Assembly (NCBI GenBank): GCA_023665555.1
Contig: JAMPDR010000017.1
Span: 1-37,281 of the forward strand
DNA length: 37,281 nucleotides
From: Ruminococcus sp.
Lineage (GTDB): Bacteria; Bacillota; Clostridia; Oscillospirales; Acutalibacteraceae
Direction of reading: 5' to 3'
The translations under genes were made by a program, and so were the position numbers. Below are positions 7,097 to 13,317 of this stretch, piece after piece. How positions within the stretch are numbered: position 1 is the stretch's first letter; each line of letters opens with the position of its first letter. The notes below the pieces were generated by a model that saw only the letters and a program-made list of their open reading frames with translations, did not search any database and had not been told where the DNA came from.

Positions 7097-8452
7097 TCAA
7101 TCCCCAAGTAAGTTAACGCACTCTTTGAACATGTTTCCGCGCTGCTGATAACTTTTGAACATACCCCAACTTGCACAGGCGGGTGACAAAAGAACACAGT
7201 CGCCATTTTCTGCATTTTCAGTTGCTGAATTAACAGCCTCTTGCATAGATTCAACAAAGCGATATGCCGTAAATCCCGCCTTTTCACATGCTGCGGCAAT
7301 ATTTTCCCTTGTCTGTCCCATGAGAAGAAGCAGTTTACATTTGCCGGACAAATGACTTATCCACTCTGTATAGTCCGAATTTTTGTCATATCCACCTGCA
7401 ATGAGTACCGTCTGTGACGGCATTGCATCAATTGCCTTGATTGCGGCATCGGGATTTGTGCCCTTTGAATCATTATAATATCTGACACCGTGCTTTTCGG
7501 TAACAAACTCAATTCTATGCTCAACAGCAACAAATTTTTTTGTAACTTCACGAATGATATCAAGCGATACCCCTGCACTATGTGTTATTGCAACGGCGGC
7601 CATGATATTTTCATAGTTGTGCATACCGACAAGATTAACATCACGGACATTAAGCACAACGGTCTTTTCGCCGTCCTCATCAATGATTATATCACCGTCT
7701 TTATAATAGATACCGTTTTCAATTTCATGAGTACTGCTGAAATAAACAACCTTACATTTAAGAGTTTTGCCAAACTCACGAAGAACGCTGTCCTCATAGT
7801 TGAGCACACAAAAATCATCTTCGGATTGATTTTTCACAATAGACTTTTTCATTTCAATATAGTTTTCCATTGTCTTATGTCTGTCGAGATGATCGGGAGT
7901 GATATTCAAAATTGCCGAAACATGCGGCTTAAAACTTATCATTGTTTCAAGCTGGAATGAACTTATTTCAGCAACGGTGTATCCGCCCTCGCATGAATCA
8001 AGCGCAAGACCTGTATAGGGAATTTCGATATTGCCGACAAGCAATGTTTTATCATTTGCGGCCTTCATAATTTCATAAGTCAGCGAGGTTGTTGTAGTTT
8101 TTCCGTTTGTGCCCGTAATTGCAAGTACCGTGCCTTTATCGTACCTGTAAGCAAGTTCAATCTCACTCCAAATTGGGATATTTCTTTGAGCAATTGCTTT
8201 CATCACAGGCACTTCAAGCGGCACACCGGGACTTACAACGCAAATATCAACATTGTCAAGTGCATTATCAAAATCATCGCCGAGAACAAACGGTATTTTC
8301 TGCGATGCTCCGATTTGCTCAAGAATCCGATCAACATCAAGTGCCTTGTTACCGTCATAAATAACAATACTTTTCCCAAGGCTCATTAACATTTTCGCCG
8401 CAGCAATTCCGCTTCTGCCTGCACCGACTATCATATAAATTTCTTTACTCAT
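7097..8452 (-). CDS. murD: UDP-N-acetylmuramoyl-L-alanine:D-glutamate ligase
   Basis: MurD adds D-glutamate to UDP-MurNAc-L-Ala in the cytoplasm, using ATP, the second amino-acid step of peptidoglycan precursor synthesis. The 451-residue length is normal. The N-terminal Rossmann-like UDP-binding domain begins with MIVGAGRSGIAAA; the ATP P-loop GTNGKTTTTS lies at 114-123; SSFQLE (164-169), NITPDHLDRH (183-192) and a candidate carbamylated Lys near 202 follow. The C-terminal domain has NDSKGTNPDA (327-336) and AGGYDKN (352-358). The ATG at 8452 follows GGAGG. Unlike in most Firmicutes, it is not beside mraY, ftsW or murG; it has its own promoter. Confidence 0.97.
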   Translation of the reverse strand: MSKEIYMIVGAGRSGIAAAKMLMSLGKSIVIYDGNKALDVDRILEQIGASQKIPFVLGDDFDNALDNVDICVVSPGVPLEVPVMKAIAQRNIPIWSEIELAYRYDKGTVLAITGTNGKTTTTSLTYEIMKAANDKTLLVGNIEIPYTGLALDSCEGGYTVAEISSFQLETMISFKPHVSAILNITPDHLDRHKTMENYIEMKKSIVKNQSEDDFCVLNYEDSVLREFGKTLKCKVVYFSSTHEIENGIYYKDGDIIIDEDGEKTVVLNVRDVNLVGMHNYENIMAAVAITHSAGVSLDIIREVTKKFVAVEHRIEFVTEKHGVRYYNDSKGTNPDAAIKAIDAMPSQTVLIAGGYDKNSDYTEWISHLSGKCKLLLLMGQTRENIAAACEKAGFTAYRFVESMQEAVNSATENAENGDCVLLSPACASWGMFKSYQQRGNMFKECVNLLGD

Positions 8453-8495
8453 AACACAGCCTCCGAAACTGTTTTATTAATAATATATCCAATTA

Positions 8496-8524
8496 ATTAT
8501 ATCATTGTGCAGCCGCACATTCAA
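8496..8524 (-). promoter_or_regulatory. Sigma-A promoter of murD
   Basis: On the - strand: TTGAAT (8519-8524), a 17-base spacer and TATAAT (8496-8501), 43 bases upstream of the ATG. Confidence 0.75.
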
Positions 8525-8650
8525 GGAAAATCTTGGTTATATTAAAAAAATTACAAACAAGTGCTTGCGCACAACTATGATGGTACTGCGTACGGCTATG
8601 ATGCGGGGAAGGTTGTACCTATCTAAAGATTTAGTCCGCAGAGGGAGAAA

Positions 8651-8803
8651 AATGAGGAATGAGGAATGAGGAGTTAGGAGTGAGGAACGGTGGTCGCGGT
8701 GAAATTGTCGGCTGATTTTAAGTGTTTCTCCGCGAAGTAAGATAGTGGTTCTGACTTTAGGCTTTATATTACACTTCTTCACTATTCCCTATTACTTATT
8801 ACC
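8651..8803. repeat. Family C element with purine-rich iterated end
   Basis: The left end is a series of seven-base variants (GAGGAAT, GAGGAGT, TAGGAGT) running into GGTCGCGG. The right end is the ACTATT/TTACTTATTACC series found also at 15564-15582. The stretch 8658-8689 recurs exactly (32 bases) in reverse complement at 35372-35403. Confidence 0.7.
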
Positions 8804-8816
8804 TGTGCGTAGCACT

Positions 8817-8982
8817 GTCCTCATGCCGGACTGGCAGTTACTTTTTCTGCGTTCAGAAAAAGTAACCAAAAAGAAACTCTGACGTACGCAAAAAACGGCG
8901 AAAAATCGTTCCGATTTTTGCCGTAATTTGCTATAGGTAAGTTTGTACTAACTCCCATGTCCTTTGGACGCCGTACAATAAT
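8817..8982. repeat. Family B repeat, copy 1
   Basis: It begins GTCCTCATGCCGGA, contains hairpins built on TTACTTTTTCT...AGAAAAAGTAA and CGAAAAATCG...CGATTTTT, then GACGTACGCAAAAA, and ends CCATGTCCTTTGG. The same order occurs at 37115-37281. Confidence 0.75.
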
Positions 8983-9343
8983 GACGAAATACGTTCGGCT
9001 ATAGTAAGTCTGTTCACCATAACCATAGAGATTCAAAACGGCCGGGGCTTTGTCGGCTGTCTTTATTTATAGTCTTATTGGAAGATCGTTTTAATCATCA
9101 TTTATTTAAAAATAATACAAACGGTAAGGTTGTAAACTCCATAACTTAATGTAATGACATTGCCCTATGAAATAGCTGCGAACGCAGTGAGCAATTTCGC
9201 TTGACGCAGTCAAATTTAGTTGCGTAAGCAATTTAGCTATGCGAAGCATAATTTAGCTGCTTTAGCCTTCTCTGCGAACTATTGCTCACGATAAGCACAA
9301 TTTCCCACCGCAATTACGCATTAAGCATTACGAATTACGCATT

Positions 9344-9369
9344 AAAAAAGCAGCCGCTTGAGCAGCTGC
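9344..9369 (-). terminator. Terminator of peptide gene 1
   Basis: On the - strand GCAGCTGC-TCAA-GCGGCTGC is followed by TTTTTT. Confidence 0.9.
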
Positions 9370-9391
9370 ATGGGTATACGTGGTAGTTCGA

Positions 9392-9535
9392 TTACCATCT
9401 GATACCAAACTTGTAAAGAAGCTTTGCAAGAACTACTTTGAGTCTTTCAATAAGCTCTACAAGCCATTCGGGTCCGTTAATGCTCGGAGAGGTGAAGCCC
9501 TCGTCGATTACAAGATCTGTTGTTGTTTCGTTCAT
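9392..9535 (-). CDS. Short amphipathic peptide, paralog 1 of 4 (47 residues)
   Basis: This is the most divergent of four paralogous peptide genes. The N-terminal half is polar and acidic (begins MNETTTDLVIDEG). The C-terminal half starts at Trp24 and forms a predicted amphipathic, basic helix ending AKLLYKFGIRW. Conserved with the other copies are the Trp followed by a hydrophobic residue, LI three to four residues later, KLL-x-K-F-G and a C-terminal basic residue. AAAGGAGA lies nine bases before the ATG. It has its own promoter (9584-9613) and terminator (9344-9369). There is no signal peptide and no recognised family. It could be a leaderless bacteriocin-like or phenol-soluble-modulin-like peptide, or a signalling peptide; none of these is shown. 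Confidence 0.8.
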   Translation of the reverse strand: MNETTTDLVIDEGFTSPSINGPEWLVELIERLKVVLAKLLYKFGIRW

Positions 9536-9583
9536 CGTAAGAATCTCCTTTCCTAAGTCAGCCGACTTAATTTTTATGATTCA

Positions 9584-9613
9584 AGTATACCCCGATAAAG
9601 CGACACATGTCAA
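9584..9613 (-). promoter_or_regulatory. Promoter of peptide gene 1
   Basis: On the - strand: TTGACA (9608-9613), an 18-base spacer and TATACT (9584-9589). Upstream is CTTTTAATTTGAC, shared with peptide gene 2, and a further upstream TTAATATAATTGAA block. Confidence 0.85.
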
Positions 9614-9684
9614 ATTAAAAGTAATTCAATTATATTAAGCGATTATACAAACCTATTAAAACTTTTTAATTCAGCTGAGCATCT

Positions 9685-9721
9685 CTAAAAAATAACAGAC
9701 CCGCATCACTGCGAGTCTGTT
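9685..9721 (-). terminator. Terminator of peptide gene 2
   Basis: On the - strand AACAGACTCGCA pairs with TGCGGGTCTGTT, followed by ATTTTTT. The hairpin is nearly identical to that of peptide gene 4 (10312-10347), which points to gene duplication with the terminator included. Confidence 0.92.
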
Positions 9722-9736
9722 ATGTAAGCTTTTTAA

Positions 9737-9862
9737 TTAGCCAAGTTTGATACCGAACTTGAGGAGAAGCTTAGAAATAACCTTCATGATCTTAGCGATA
9801 AGCTTTGTGAACCAATTCATTTCTACTACTTCTTCTTCTACCGGATTTGTTGTTGTTGTCAT
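9737..9862 (-). CDS. Short amphipathic peptide, paralog 2 of 4 (41 residues)
   Basis: The N-terminus is polar then acidic (MTTTTNPVEEEVVE). From Asn16-Trp17 a basic amphipathic helix runs to the end, finishing SKLLLKFGIKLG, with Lys spaced every three to four residues between hydrophobic ones. The core is closest to paralog 4: the segment LIAKIMKVI is identical in both. AAAGGAGA precedes the ATG. A TTGACT-18-TATACT promoter and a strong terminator make it an independent transcript. It is too short for most automatic gene finders, but the promoter, ribosome binding site, conserved paralogs and terminator together argue that it is expressed. The function is unknown. Confidence 0.85.
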   Translation of the reverse strand: MTTTTNPVEEEVVEMNWFTKLIAKIMKVISKLLLKFGIKLG

Positions 9863-9896
9863 AGTACTAATCTCCTTTCTATAATTTAGTAATTTA

Positions 9897-9926
9897 AGTA
9901 TACGCTATTAAAAGCACTTAAGTCAA
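9897..9926 (-). promoter_or_regulatory. Promoter of peptide gene 2
   Basis: On the - strand: TTGACT (9921-9926), an 18-base spacer and TATACT (9897-9902). CTTTTTAATTTGAC overlaps the -35 as in gene 1, and TTAATATATCTGAA lies further upstream. Confidence 0.85.
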
Positions 9927-10010
9927 ATTAAAAAGAGTTCAGATATATTAAAAACAATTAATTATATTTTTTAATTATATTAAAACGCTTTTAAAAACTA
10001 AAAAACACAT

Positions 10011-10043
10011 AAAAAAGGCGAACCCACTTACTGTAGATCCGCC
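10011..10043 (-). terminator. Terminator of peptide gene 3
   Basis: On the - strand GGCGGATCTAC pairs with GTGGGTTCGCC (G-U pairs and one mismatch), followed by TTTTTT. Confidence 0.85.
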
Positions 10044-10064
10044 GTCTAAGCAACTTTGTAAAAC

Positions 10065-10205
10065 TTATAAGCCAAGTTTGAAACCGAACTTAATAAGAAG
10101 CTTCATGATAACCTGTCTGAGTCTTGCAATAAGTTCTGTGAACCAGTTTTTCTCTGTGAGATCAGCCGGTGTGAGTGTTGCGTTTGTTACGCCTGTTGTT
10201 TCCAT
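10065..10205 (-). CDS. Short amphipathic peptide, paralog 3 of 4 (46 residues)
   Basis: It starts METTGVTNATLTPADLTEK; the METTGVT start is shared exactly with paralog 4. From Asn20-Trp21 the core reads NWFTELIARLRQVI then MKLLIKFGFKLGL, keeping the WFT-x-LIA and KLL-x-KFG positions but with Arg in place of Lys. GGAGA precedes the ATG. The gene has its own TTGACT-18-TATACT promoter and a terminator. The conserved N-terminus with a variable middle and conserved helix suggests a leader-like part and a core part, although no common cleavage motif is visible across the four copies. Confidence 0.85.
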   Translation of the reverse strand: METTGVTNATLTPADLTEKNWFTELIARLRQVIMKLLIKFGFKLGL

Positions 10206-10238
10206 TTCGTAAAATCTCCTTCCTTATTTGGTAATTTC

Positions 10239-10268
10239 AGTATAATCTATTACCATCTGAAAAGTCAA
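10239..10268 (-). promoter_or_regulatory. Promoter of peptide gene 3
   Basis: On the - strand: TTGACT (10263-10268), an 18-base spacer and TATACT (10239-10244). CATTTTAATTGAC overlaps the -35, a one-base-shorter form of the block in genes 1 and 2; GCTTAATAAAC lies upstream. Confidence 0.82.
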
Positions 10269-10311
10269 TTAAAATGTATTTTTGTTTATTAAGCAAAATT
10301 AAATGATGCTA

Positions 10312-10347
10312 TAAAAATAACAGACCCGCATTTACTGCGAGCCTGTT
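10312..10347 (-). terminator. Terminator of peptide gene 4
   Basis: On the - strand AACAGGCTCGCA pairs with TGCGGGTCTGTT, followed by ATTTTTAT. It is nearly the same hairpin as at 9685-9721. Confidence 0.9.
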
Positions 10348-10361
10348 ATGTAATGATTAAA

Positions 10362-10493
10362 TTAGCCAAGTTTAATGCCGAGCTTTGTGAGAAGCTTTAC
10401 AATAACCTTCATGATCTTAGCGATAAGATCTGTGAACCAATTACCGCCTTCTGCCGGCTCAAGAACTGCAGCTGTTACGCCTGTTGTTTCCAT
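10362..10493 (-). CDS. Short amphipathic peptide, paralog 4 of 4 (43 residues)
   Basis: It starts METTGVTAAVLEPAEGG, followed by the core NWFTDLIAKIMKVI and VKLLTKLGIKLG. This is the only copy with Gly-Gly directly before the conserved Asn-Trp. That resembles a double-glycine leader junction, but the other three lack it, so cleavage there is doubtful. AAAGGAGA lies before the ATG. It is the copy nearest the XRE regulator and has the best promoter of the set. No transporter, immunity gene, modification enzyme or protease gene is in the immediate surroundings. Its function is unknown. Confidence 0.85.
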   Translation of the reverse strand: METTGVTAAVLEPAEGGNWFTDLIAKIMKVIVKLLTKLGIKLG

Positions 10494-10549
10494 TGTAAAA
10501 TTCTCCTTTCGTAAATTTTTGAGTTTCAGATTACTCTGCCTCTGATTAA

Positions 10550-10578
10550 ATAATAGTACAAAAATTAATAAATGTCAA
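10550..10578 (-). promoter_or_regulatory. Promoter of peptide gene 4
   Basis: On the - strand: TTGACA (10573-10578), a 17-base spacer and TATTAT (10550-10555). A CTTAATAAA stretch sits just upstream of the -35, as near gene 3. The 5' leader is about 50 bases. Confidence 0.85.
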
Positions 10579-10632
10579 GATTTATTAAGAAAAAATTAAA
10601 AAATATATTTAAATTTACTCAACATTTATCAG

Positions 10633-11034
10633 TTAGTCAACATCTTCACTGTCAAAAAGGCCCTTGCAGCGTTCTTTTGTGAAATTTCTGACATATTCAA
10701 TAAGTTCAGAACGGCTGTTGTTATCAAGAATGCGACAGCACATAAGCACTGTTTTTTCTTCCTTACCAAGATAAGCAATCGGATCAACACATGCCGCAAC
10801 CTTTATTTCACTATTCGTATCATTGTTTATCTCTCTTACATCAGAAACACCAATCAAATAATCAACTGAAACATTATATAACTTTGAAAGTATGCGCAGG
10901 CTGTTTAAAGTCGGATTTGAGGTACCCTTTTCATAAATTGTATATGTTGTTCGATCAACACCTAATGTAGCTGCAACATCCTTCTGTGTAAATTTACGTT
11001 CTTCTCTCAATTGACGCAAGCGCTCACCAAGCAT
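10633..11034 (-). CDS. XRE-family regulator beside the peptide genes
   Basis: This 133-residue protein has an N-terminal Cro/C1-type HTH domain (about residues 3-60; FTQKDVAATLGVDRTTYTIYE, LYNVSVDYLIGVSD). A C-terminal region of about 70 residues has no recognised fold (ends RSELIEYVRNFTKE and an acidic tail). It is too short to carry the TPR repeats of Rgg/PlcR-type peptide receptors. The ATG at 11034 is chosen because AAGGTGG precedes it; the longer frame to 11133 runs through the promoter. It lies upstream of, and on the same strand as, the four peptide genes, with no clear terminator between it and gene 4. It is the obvious candidate for their control (inference). Confidence 0.88.
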   Translation of the reverse strand: MLGERLRQLREERKFTQKDVAATLGVDRTTYTIYEKGTSNPTLNSLRILSKLYNVSVDYLIGVSDVREINNDTNSEIKVAACVDPIAYLGKEEKTVLMCCRILDNNSRSELIEYVRNFTKERCKGLFDSEDVD

Positions 11035-11086
11035 TTTATATTCCACCTTCCATAATATTTTTAAATAATTTGTCATTTTTAATATT

Positions 11087-11115
11087 ATAATATCATATTT
11101 ACAGCGTTTAATCAA
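11087..11115 (-). promoter_or_regulatory. Promoter of the XRE regulator gene
   Basis: On the - strand: TTGATT (11110-11115), a 17-base spacer and TATTAT (11087-11092). Between the -10 and the ribosome binding site, ATAATATT and AATATTAT form a spaced inverted repeat that could be an operator. Confidence 0.7.
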
Positions 11116-11174
11116 TACGGCAAAGTAAAACATTTTTCACATTATCATAGTTAATTATATAAACTCAGTTTAAT

Positions 11175-13019
11175 TTACTGCTTCTTTTCACTGAAATACT
11201 CAACAATATTTTTTGCATCCTTTTTTGAAATACCTTTAATAGCTGACAGTTCATCTTCTGTTGCCGTTTTAATTTTCGTTACTGTCTTAAGTTCTTTAAT
11301 AAGAAGTCTTGCTTTCTTCTCGCCTATACCCTCAACCTCTGTAAGTTTTGAATAAATTGAAGATTTGCTATGCTTTTTTTTGTGATAAGTAATTGCAAAA
11401 CGGTGCACCTCTTCCTGAATGGAGGAAACCAGCGTAAATACTCTTCTTCCGTCATTGATTGCAATTTCATGTCCCTCTGCCGCAATAGCTCTGGTTCTGT
11501 GCTTGTTATCCTTAACCATACCGAATACAGGTATATCAAACCCGAATGCTTCAACAACCGGCAAAACAGCATTAACCTGTCCCTGTCCGCCGTCAAGAAG
11601 AATTAAGTCCGGAAGTCTGCCGAATCCCTCGCCGCTGTCTTTTTCCTCAACATATCTGTTAAGTCTGCGGCTGATAACCTCACGCATCGAACCATAATCA
11701 TCTTGACCGTCAAAACCCTTAATTGCAAAACGACGGTAAGCCGACTTATACGGCCGTCCATCCTTAAACACTACCATACCCGCAACATTATCTGCACCTG
11801 CGGTATGCGAAATGTCATACGACTCAATAAATTCCGGAACTTTTTTCAGTCCGAGCAGTTTTGCCAATTCATCAAGTGCGGCGGTTTCATTACCTTTTCT
11901 GCCGATATACATACCGAGTTTTTGCGATGCATTGCTCAGGCACATATCTGATAATCTTGCTGTTTCACCCTTTTGCGGCATCATAATTTCAACTTTCTTT
12001 CCGCGTTTTTCTTCAAGGAAACGAATCAACAACGGCTCATCGGATACCTCACCATCAACAATAATTTTCGGCGGTATCTCCCTGTTCATCGAATAGTAAG
12101 ACATCAGCAGCTGACGTCTTGTATCCGGCAGATTTTCCGATGCATCAAAGATGAAATGATCTGTTCCGCAGAGCAATCCATTATTAAAGTTAAGCACAGC
12201 AAGGCAAGCTTTTTCACTGCTTTGTGCAATTGCAAAAACATCCTGTTGCTTTGCATTTTTGCAAACAACCTTTTGCTTGCTGCCGATTTTTTCAATCGAC
12301 TTTATCCTATCTCTCAACTTCGCGGCTTTTTCAAATTCAAGGTTTTCAGCAGCCTGCTCCATCTGCTTTGTTAATTTAGCAATAGTATCGCGGCTTCCGC
12401 CTTTGATAAATTCAACAGCCTGTGACAGATTTTCTTCATACTCCTGTCTGCTGATTTTTCCCGCGCACGGAGCACTGCATCGTGAAATAAAGAAATTAAG
12501 GCACGGCCTGCTTTTTTTTATATCTCTCGGAAACTGCTTTGCACATGTGGGCAGTTTAAAAATCTCTTTCGCCTGTTCAACAGATTGCGTCACAGAGTAA
12601 TTCCCGGTATACGGTCCGAGATATGTCGCACTTTCATCATCCTTGCGAAAACATGCACTGATGTTTCCCCATGGATTCGGCGAAATTTTAATATAGCTGT
12701 ATCCCTTATCATCCTTAAGTAAAATATTATACTTCGGCATGTTCTGCTTGATCAAGCTACATTCAAGCACAAGCGCTTCAAACTCACTGTCAGTCAGAAT
12801 ATAGTCAAAATCGTCAACATTTTCAACCATTTTTCTAACCTTGGCATTGTGACCGTTCTGCGAACCGAAATATTGACTTACGCGGTTTTTCAATGCCTTT
12901 GCTTTGCCGATATAAATAATTTTTCCGCTTTTGTTTTTCATTATATAAACGCCCGGTGTAAGCGGCAGCTTCATTGCTTTTTCACGCAGTTGGCGCATTT
13001 TAGGGTTTAACGGCATCAT
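11175..13019 (-). CDS. uvrC: Excinuclease ABC subunit C
   Basis: UvrC makes both incisions around a DNA lesion in nucleotide excision repair, after UvrA and UvrB load. The 614-residue length is standard. In order: the GIY-YIG nuclease domain (GVYIMKNKSGKIIYIGKA, about 23-40, through 97); the UVR motif that binds UvrB (EFEKAAKLRDRI, about 225-236); the RNase H-like nuclease (YDISHTAGADNVAGMVVF onward, about 400-540); and C-terminal helix-hairpin-helix motifs (VEGIGEKKARLL and IKGISKKDAKNI). Two adjacent ATG codons (13019, 13016) follow AGGTG; the second has slightly better spacing. No uvrA or uvrB is in the window. It appears to be a single-gene unit. Confidence 0.97.
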   Translation of the reverse strand: MMPLNPKMRQLREKAMKLPLTPGVYIMKNKSGKIIYIGKAKALKNRVSQYFGSQNGHNAKVRKMVENVDDFDYILTDSEFEALVLECSLIKQNMPKYNILLKDDKGYSYIKISPNPWGNISACFRKDDESATYLGPYTGNYSVTQSVEQAKEIFKLPTCAKQFPRDIKKSRPCLNFFISRCSAPCAGKISRQEYEENLSQAVEFIKGGSRDTIAKLTKQMEQAAENLEFEKAAKLRDRIKSIEKIGSKQKVVCKNAKQQDVFAIAQSSEKACLAVLNFNNGLLCGTDHFIFDASENLPDTRRQLLMSYYSMNREIPPKIIVDGEVSDEPLLIRFLEEKRGKKVEIMMPQKGETARLSDMCLSNASQKLGMYIGRKGNETAALDELAKLLGLKKVPEFIESYDISHTAGADNVAGMVVFKDGRPYKSAYRRFAIKGFDGQDDYGSMREVISRRLNRYVEEKDSGEGFGRLPDLILLDGGQGQVNAVLPVVEAFGFDIPVFGMVKDNKHRTRAIAAEGHEIAINDGRRVFTLVSSIQEEVHRFAITYHKKKHSKSSIYSKLTEVEGIGEKKARLLIKELKTVTKIKTATEDELSAIKGISKKDAKNIVEYFSEKKQ

Positions 13020-13109
13020 ATCACCTACTGTCAGATAAAGTAATTCATATCTCTATTTTATCATAAGTGAATCGTTTTCGCAAGGCTAATGTTAATTATA
13101 CCAATTACA

Positions 13110-13259
13110 ATGAATTCAATGCATAATTCGTAATGCTTAATGCGTAATTGCGGAGAAGATTGTACCAAACGAAAGATATAGTCCGCAGAGGAAGATAACG
13201 CAACTAAATTATGCTACGCACAGCTAAATTGTTCACTGCGTTCACAATTCTCGCGCAGG
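13110..13259. repeat. Family A fragment between uvrC and the M23 gene
   Basis: The phrase ATAATTCGTAATGCTTAATG leads into a family A left end (GCGGAGAAGATTGTACC ... AGTCCGCAGAGGAAG, about 13150-13195). Short inverted pieces (CAACTAAATTATGC, GCTAAATTGTTCACTGCG) follow, resembling those at 9200 and 23000. No gene is seen. Confidence 0.65.
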
Positions 13260-13288
13260 TTGCAAATTAATCAATAATATGATACAAT
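13260..13288 (+). promoter_or_regulatory. Sigma-A promoter of the M23 peptidase gene
   Basis: TTGCAA (13260-13265), a 17-base spacer and TACAAT (13283-13288), 29 bases before the ATG. It starts exactly where the repeat block ends. Confidence 0.75.
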
Positions 13289-13317
13289 ATTTGTAATTTA
13301 CTCACGGAGGTGAACTG

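Larger units (their letters stand above)
8577..9343. repeat. Nested block of intergenic repeats (families A, C, B) without genes
   Basis: This gap of over 900 bases is built from repeats. A family A left end (GCGGGGAAGGTTGTACC..., then AGTCCGCAGAGG) begins near 8599. A matching right end in reverse orientation (TGCGAACT ... GCACAATTTCCCACCGC) lies at about 9285-9321. Between them are a family C element (8651-8803), a family B copy (8817-8982), and a run of short phrases such as GCAATTTAGCT with repeated inverted pieces (9180-9270). The block ends with the ATTACGCATTAAGCATTACG phrase seen also at about 13120 (reverse complement) and 23085. Frames here, such as 8821-9036, are translations of repeat DNA. 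Confidence 0.75.

Noticed and set aside
8651-8690. CRISPR-like array from the repeated GAGGAAT units
   Set aside because: Units are six to seven bases with no spacers; they belong to the end of a family C element.
8821-9036. 71-codon frame ending with a VTASPA-like sequence
   Set aside because: It lies wholly in a family B repeat, has no ribosome binding site, and similar frames arise from the other B copy; it is a translation of repeat DNA.
10362-10493. Double-glycine bacteriocin precursor (peptide gene 4)
   Set aside because: Gly-Gly occurs before the core in this copy only. The three paralogs lack it, and no peptidase-containing ABC transporter is nearby, so the assignment was kept open.
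10633-11034. Rgg/PlcR-type peptide receptor
   Set aside because: At 133 residues the protein lacks the TPR domain that binds peptides in those families.
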